DNA of 64,000 bases from JACKII01 sp965202745 (GTDB lineage Bacteria; Pseudomonadota; Alphaproteobacteria; Bin95): positions 558,001-622,000 of the forward strand of contig CBDBCB010000022.1 of NCBI GenBank assembly GCA_965202745.1, written 5' to 3'. This document shows, in pieces, positions 61,461 to 64,000 of the stretch (positions within the stretch are counted from its first letter, which is position 1; every line of letters begins with the position of its first letter). The notes under the pieces are model-generated. The model searched no databases, was not told the DNA's origin, and saw only the letters and a list, made by a program, of their open reading frames with translations. A program made the translations under genes and the position numbers.

Positions 61461-61479
61461 TAGGCTTTGTTGCACAAAT
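61461..61479 (+). repeat. Solitary IS terminal-repeat relic (GGCTTTGTTGCACAAAT)
   Basis: Same 17-bp sequence as at 46,968-46,984. It is of the kind found at IS5/IS6-family ends. No transposase is adjacent at either site, so these are scars or one-sided remnants. Confidence 0.6.
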
Positions 61480-61541
61480 CGGGGTTTGAGGGGACTCCCC
61501 CTTTCCCCGGACGGACTTATCCTACAGGCTCTGTGACAGGT

Positions 61542-61760
61542 ATGCCAAGAGCTGTGCAGCGGATGATCACGGAGCTCGATGCGCTGTCCGCAACAGAAAC
61601 GCAGCTTCTGCACGAACTAGCTGACACGAAAAGAAAATTTACGAGCTTCGCCCTGCTTCAACAGGTGCGAAACGCTCAGCTTCACGGCCATGAAGCTGAG
61701 CATAACGGTGCCCATCGCTCCTCGAAAAGCTCGGGCAAATCTCAACGGACAAACTCATGA
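61542..61760 (+). CDS. Hypothetical 72-residue protein
   Basis: MPRAVQRMITELDALSATET and QLLHELADTKRKFTSFALLQ suggest two helices, followed by a His/Ser/Lys-rich tail. The family is not recognised. The start could be ATG 61542; upstream sequence is IS scar. It is 6 bp before the GIY-YIG-like gene and may be co-transcribed with it and hsdM. Confidence 0.4.
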   Translation: MPRAVQRMITELDALSATETQLLHELADTKRKFTSFALLQQVRNAQLHGHEAEHNGAHRSSKSSGKSQRTNS

Positions 61761-61765
61761 GGTGA

Positions 61766-62074
61766 ATGATGTCCATCAACATTGGAAGCTACCACGCCGA
61801 AGGCCCTTTCGGCAATGAAAACAACTTGCAGGCACGCTCCGGCGTCTACGTGATCCTTGGACGGCGCAGCGCGGCGTCCACCTGGAACGTGGTCGATGTC
61901 GGAGAGTCGCAGAACATTCGGGAACGGGTGTCGAACCATGACCGTGCGCCGTGCTGGCGCGGGCAGGGGCACGCGGAGCTGTCTGTCGCCGCGATCTATG
62001 CCGATCCCCACAATCGAATTCTGATCGAGCGCCAGCGGCGCACGCAGTTCAACCCGCCCTGTGGATTGATTTGA
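61766..62074 (+). CDS. GIY-YIG-like small protein
   Basis: This 102-residue protein has a degenerate GIY-YIG arrangement: SGVYVILGRR (for GIY), then WNVVDVGESQNIRERVSNHD (for YIG with the following Arg) and a late Asn/Glu region (RILIERQRRTQFNPPCG). GAGGTGA precedes the ATG. It lies 60 bp upstream of hsdM, so a link to the type I system is possible. Whether it retains nuclease activity is unclear because the motif residues are altered. Confidence 0.68.
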   Translation: MMSINIGSYHAEGPFGNENNLQARSGVYVILGRRSAASTWNVVDVGESQNIRERVSNHDRAPCWRGQGHAELSVAAIYADPHNRILIERQRRTQFNPPCGLI

Positions 62075-62133
62075 GAAAAAACTTGGGGCGGGCACATGTC
62101 CCGCCCCACAATGGAACGCAAAAGGATTTGAAA

Positions 62134-63575
62134 ATGAACGATAAACTGACACAGGCGGAAGTGAATAACGCTGCATGGGCTGCCTGCGACACCTTCCGTG
62201 GCGCGGTCGATCCCGCGCAATACAAGGACTACATCCTGATGATGTTGTTCCTGAAGTACATCACGGACAACTGGAACGACCACTTCGAGACATACCGCAA
62301 GCAGTATGGAGACGGTAATGTCCGCATCCGCCGCCGCATGGAGCGAGAGCGCTTCTACCTGCCCGAAGGGGCAAGCTTCTACGACCTCTACGAACAGCGC
62401 AACGAGCCGAATATCGGCGAGCTGATCAATATCGCGCTTGAAGACATCGAAGATAAGAACCGCACCAAACTCGAAGGCGTGTTCCGCAACATTGACTTCA
62501 ATTCGGAGTCGAACCTCGGCCGCACCAAGGATCGCAACCGCCGCCTGAAGAACCTCCTTGAAGACTTCAACAAGCCCGCCCTCGACCTGCGCCCGTCGCG
62601 GGTAAAGGAAGACATCATCGGGGAAACCTACATTTACCTGATCTCTCGTTTCGCCTCGGATGCGGGCAAGAAGGCAGGTGAATTCTTTACCCCAGCACCC
62701 GTCTCGGGCTTGCTGGCACAGCTTGCCGCGCCGAAGGAAGGCGACACGATCTGTGACCCTGCCTGTGGCTCTGGCTCGCTGTTGATCAAGGCTTCTGAAA
62801 TGGTCGGCTCGAACAACTTCGCTCTATACGGGCAGGAGGTGAACGGCGCAACCTGGGCATTGGCGCGGATGAACATGTTCCTGCACGCCAAGGACGCCGC
62901 GCGCATCGAATGGTGCGACACCCTGAACAGCCCCGCGCTGATCGAGGGCGACCACCTTCAGAAGTTCGATGTCGTCCTCGCTAACCCACCGTTCTCGCTC
63001 GACAAGTGGGGTGCGGATGACGCGGACACGGACCAGTACAACCGCTACTGGCGGGGCATTCCGCCCAAGTCCAAAGGCGATTATGCCTTCATCACGCACA
63101 TGATCGAGATCGCCAAACGTCAGTCAGGACGTGTGGCGGTGATCGTTCCGCATGGCGTCCTCTTCCGAGGCGGGGTAGAGGGCAAAATCCGCCAGCAGCT
63201 GATCGAGGAGAACCTCCTCGATCAGCTGCTGGCGGCTTGCCTGCCAACCTCTTCACCACCACGGGCATCCCCGTCGCCATTCTGGTTTTCGACCGCTCCC
63301 GCGAAGAAGGTGGCGCAAACGCTGATCGCAAGGACGTGCTTTTCATCGACGCGAGCAAGGAGTTCACGCCTGGCAAAGCCCAGAACGTGATGGACGAAGA
63401 CACCCACATCAAGCGGGTTCTCGACACCTACAGCGCCCGAGCGGAGATCGAGAAGTATTCCCACCTCGCCAGCACCGATGAGATCGCCGAGAACGGATAT
63501 AACCTCAACATCCAGCGCTACTTGGATACCTTTTAACCGGAGGAAGAGATCGACGTCGCCGCCGCGCTGGACGGC
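62134..63575 (+). pseudogene. hsdM: Second type I methyltransferase HsdM, broken by a palindromic mutation and a nonsense codon
   Basis: From ATG 62134 the protein is normal for about 365 residues: AWAACDTFRGAVDPAQYKDY, motif I ICDPACGSGSLLIKASEM (about 205-222) and motif IV VVLANPPFSLDKWGAD (about 285-300). At 63,189-63,235 a perfect palindrome replaces the LLDAVxGLP codons and shifts the frame. The rest, LPANLFTTTGIPVAILVFDR, continues in the shifted frame. TAA at 63,534-63,536 then stands where Glu is expected in TFEPEEEID. At about 63,575 an IS481-like transposase takes over. It belongs to another HsdM branch than the copy at 57,969. Confidence 0.88.
63189..63235. repeat. Perfect 47-bp palindrome (22-bp arms, 3-nt loop) in hsdM
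   Basis: CCGCCAGCAGCTGATCGAGG plus AG (63189-63210) is followed by AAC and then its exact reverse complement (63214-63235). In intact HsdM proteins only the first arm (RQQLIEEN) is conserved. The second arm has replaced the normal codons, as expected from template switching on a short imperfect hairpin. Confidence 0.92.
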
Positions 63576-64000
63576 ATCCTGCTGACCGAGGACCAGATGG
63601 CCGCCCTGGAAAAAGCCAAGGCCAGGAAAGAGGCGCACGGCGAAATCGCGCGCCACCACCCTGACTATCTGGGCAGTCAGGACACCTATTATGGAGGCAC
63701 AATGAAGGGGGTGGGGCGGATAGATCAACAGACGTTTGTCGACACATATGCCCGCGTGATCCCTTATCTTTGCCGCACATAAGATCAGCCTGCTGCGCGT
63801 GCTGACGGACCGAGGCACGGAATATTGCGGCAAGGTCGAGAACCACGCCTACCAGCTCTATTGGGCGATCGAGGATATAGACCACACCCGCACCAAGGCC
63901 AATTCCCCGCAAACGAATGGCATCTGTGAGCGGTTCCACCGAACCATCAAGGATGAGTTCTACGACATCGCGTTCCGCAAGAAGCTGTATCGTTCTGTTG
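63576..64000 (+). pseudogene. IS481-like transposase fragment, runs off right edge
   Basis: LTEDQMAALEKAKARKEAHG, then HHPDYLGSQDTYYGGTMKGV and GRIDQQTFVDTYARV, match the DDE region of a second IS481 branch. After YARV a segment is missing and the frame changes near 63,770. HKISLLRVLTDRGTEYCGKV (second Asp) and KANSPQTNGICERFHRT (Glu) then follow to the right edge. The internal deletion inactivates it regardless of what lies beyond. Confidence 0.85.

Noticed and set aside
1..64000. Reassignment of TAG to Gln, suggested by in-frame TAG at Gln positions (2687, and twice in 29983-30324)
   Set aside because: Intact genes such as urtC, dctM, the acyl-CoA dehydrogenase at 11,807 and the glycosylphosphotransferase at 19,473 end in TAG, and TAA and TGA also interrupt genes, so simple decay is the better explanation.
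1..64000. CRISPR array
   Set aside because: Repeated sequences found (21-bp coding repeats, 14-bp motif, 92-bp duplication) lack the regular repeat-spacer pattern, and no cas gene is present.
1..64000. tRNA or rRNA genes
   Set aside because: No cloverleaf-like segment with a TTCGA-type arm and acceptor pairing was found in gene-free stretches; I scanned by eye only.

Overview
The window looks like a chromosomal-to-plasmid mosaic from an alphaproteobacterium. The marine or host-associated Rhodospirillales/Rhodobacteraceae style of gene content suggests this: Urt/Fmd amide uptake, TRAP transport, acyl-CoA dehydrogenases, PF04796-type RepA, and TolB/TPR-linked adenylate cyclase. GC is moderate to high by eye. 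The dominant theme is genome erosion. I can see at least twenty broken genes and eleven or more insertion-sequence copies or relics from the IS1595, IS3, IS256, IS481, IS21, IS6, ISNCY and possibly IS605 families. All assignments rest on recognising protein and DNA patterns by eye; no database search was run.

1-8,154: a large membrane protein with an NCS1 permease-like domain runs off the left edge on the minus strand. It faces away from a urea/short-chain-amide ABC transporter and formamidase cluster (urtABCDE-fmdAB). urtB, urtC, urtD and fmdB are intact. urtA carries four or more lesions including a 92-bp tandem duplication, urtE has a nonsense codon and fmdA a 2-bp frameshift, so the pathway is probably dead. 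8,155-11,716: a shrunken TPP-riboswitch-like hairpin, an anti-sigma factor, a three-way chimeric ORF (MFS + RraA + ECF sigma), an IS481 copy and the other half of the RraA gene. 11,807-17,784: acyl-CoA dehydrogenase, a complete TRAP transporter and a frameshifted second acyl-CoA dehydrogenase. 18,086-23,079: an IS256 element, an exopolysaccharide priming glycosyltransferase, Fe superoxide dismutase, a squalene/phytoene-synthase-like gene and a truncated FAD oxidoreductase.

23,080-25,123 and 33,779-35,822: two almost identical 2,044-bp copies of an IS1595-type element. Each carries a transposase, a 57-residue protein and a lipoprotein cargo gene, and each has three terminal-repeat-like sequences instead of two. 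Between them lie REP-like repeats, an acyl-CoA synthetase, an adenylate cyclase with the ghost of a second one, a nitronate monooxygenase-like protein, two lipoproteins (one broken by two TAG codons), a MetE-like protein, a TauD-like dioxygenase and a frameshifted cyclase-family hydrolase.

35,823-64,000: a plasmid and defence-island graveyard. Two inverted IS3 copies bound a segment holding a truncated helicase plus an intact MmeI-like methyltransferase, a HigBA-like toxin-antitoxin pair, a damaged repA with parA and a small partner gene, IS21/IS6/IS256 relics and a sulfotransferase. Outside the IS3 pair lie separate parts of another repA. Further right are an origin-like repeat region, a broken XhoI/PaeR7I-type endonuclease, a DUF4160/DUF2442 pair, a glycosyltransferase-ankyrin fusion with a probable G-run frameshift, an inverted duplication of the hsdM 3' end, a repeat-built coiled-coil membrane protein, a terminase fragment, an intact hsdM, ParDE, a GIY-YIG-like protein, and a second hsdM broken by a perfect 47-bp palindrome and then by an IS481-like transposase at the right edge. 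The most unusual items are the cargo-bearing IS1595 unit, the glycosyltransferase-ankyrin gene, the palindrome in hsdM, the sigma/RraA/MFS chimera and the repeated 14-bp motif after partition-gene stop codons.
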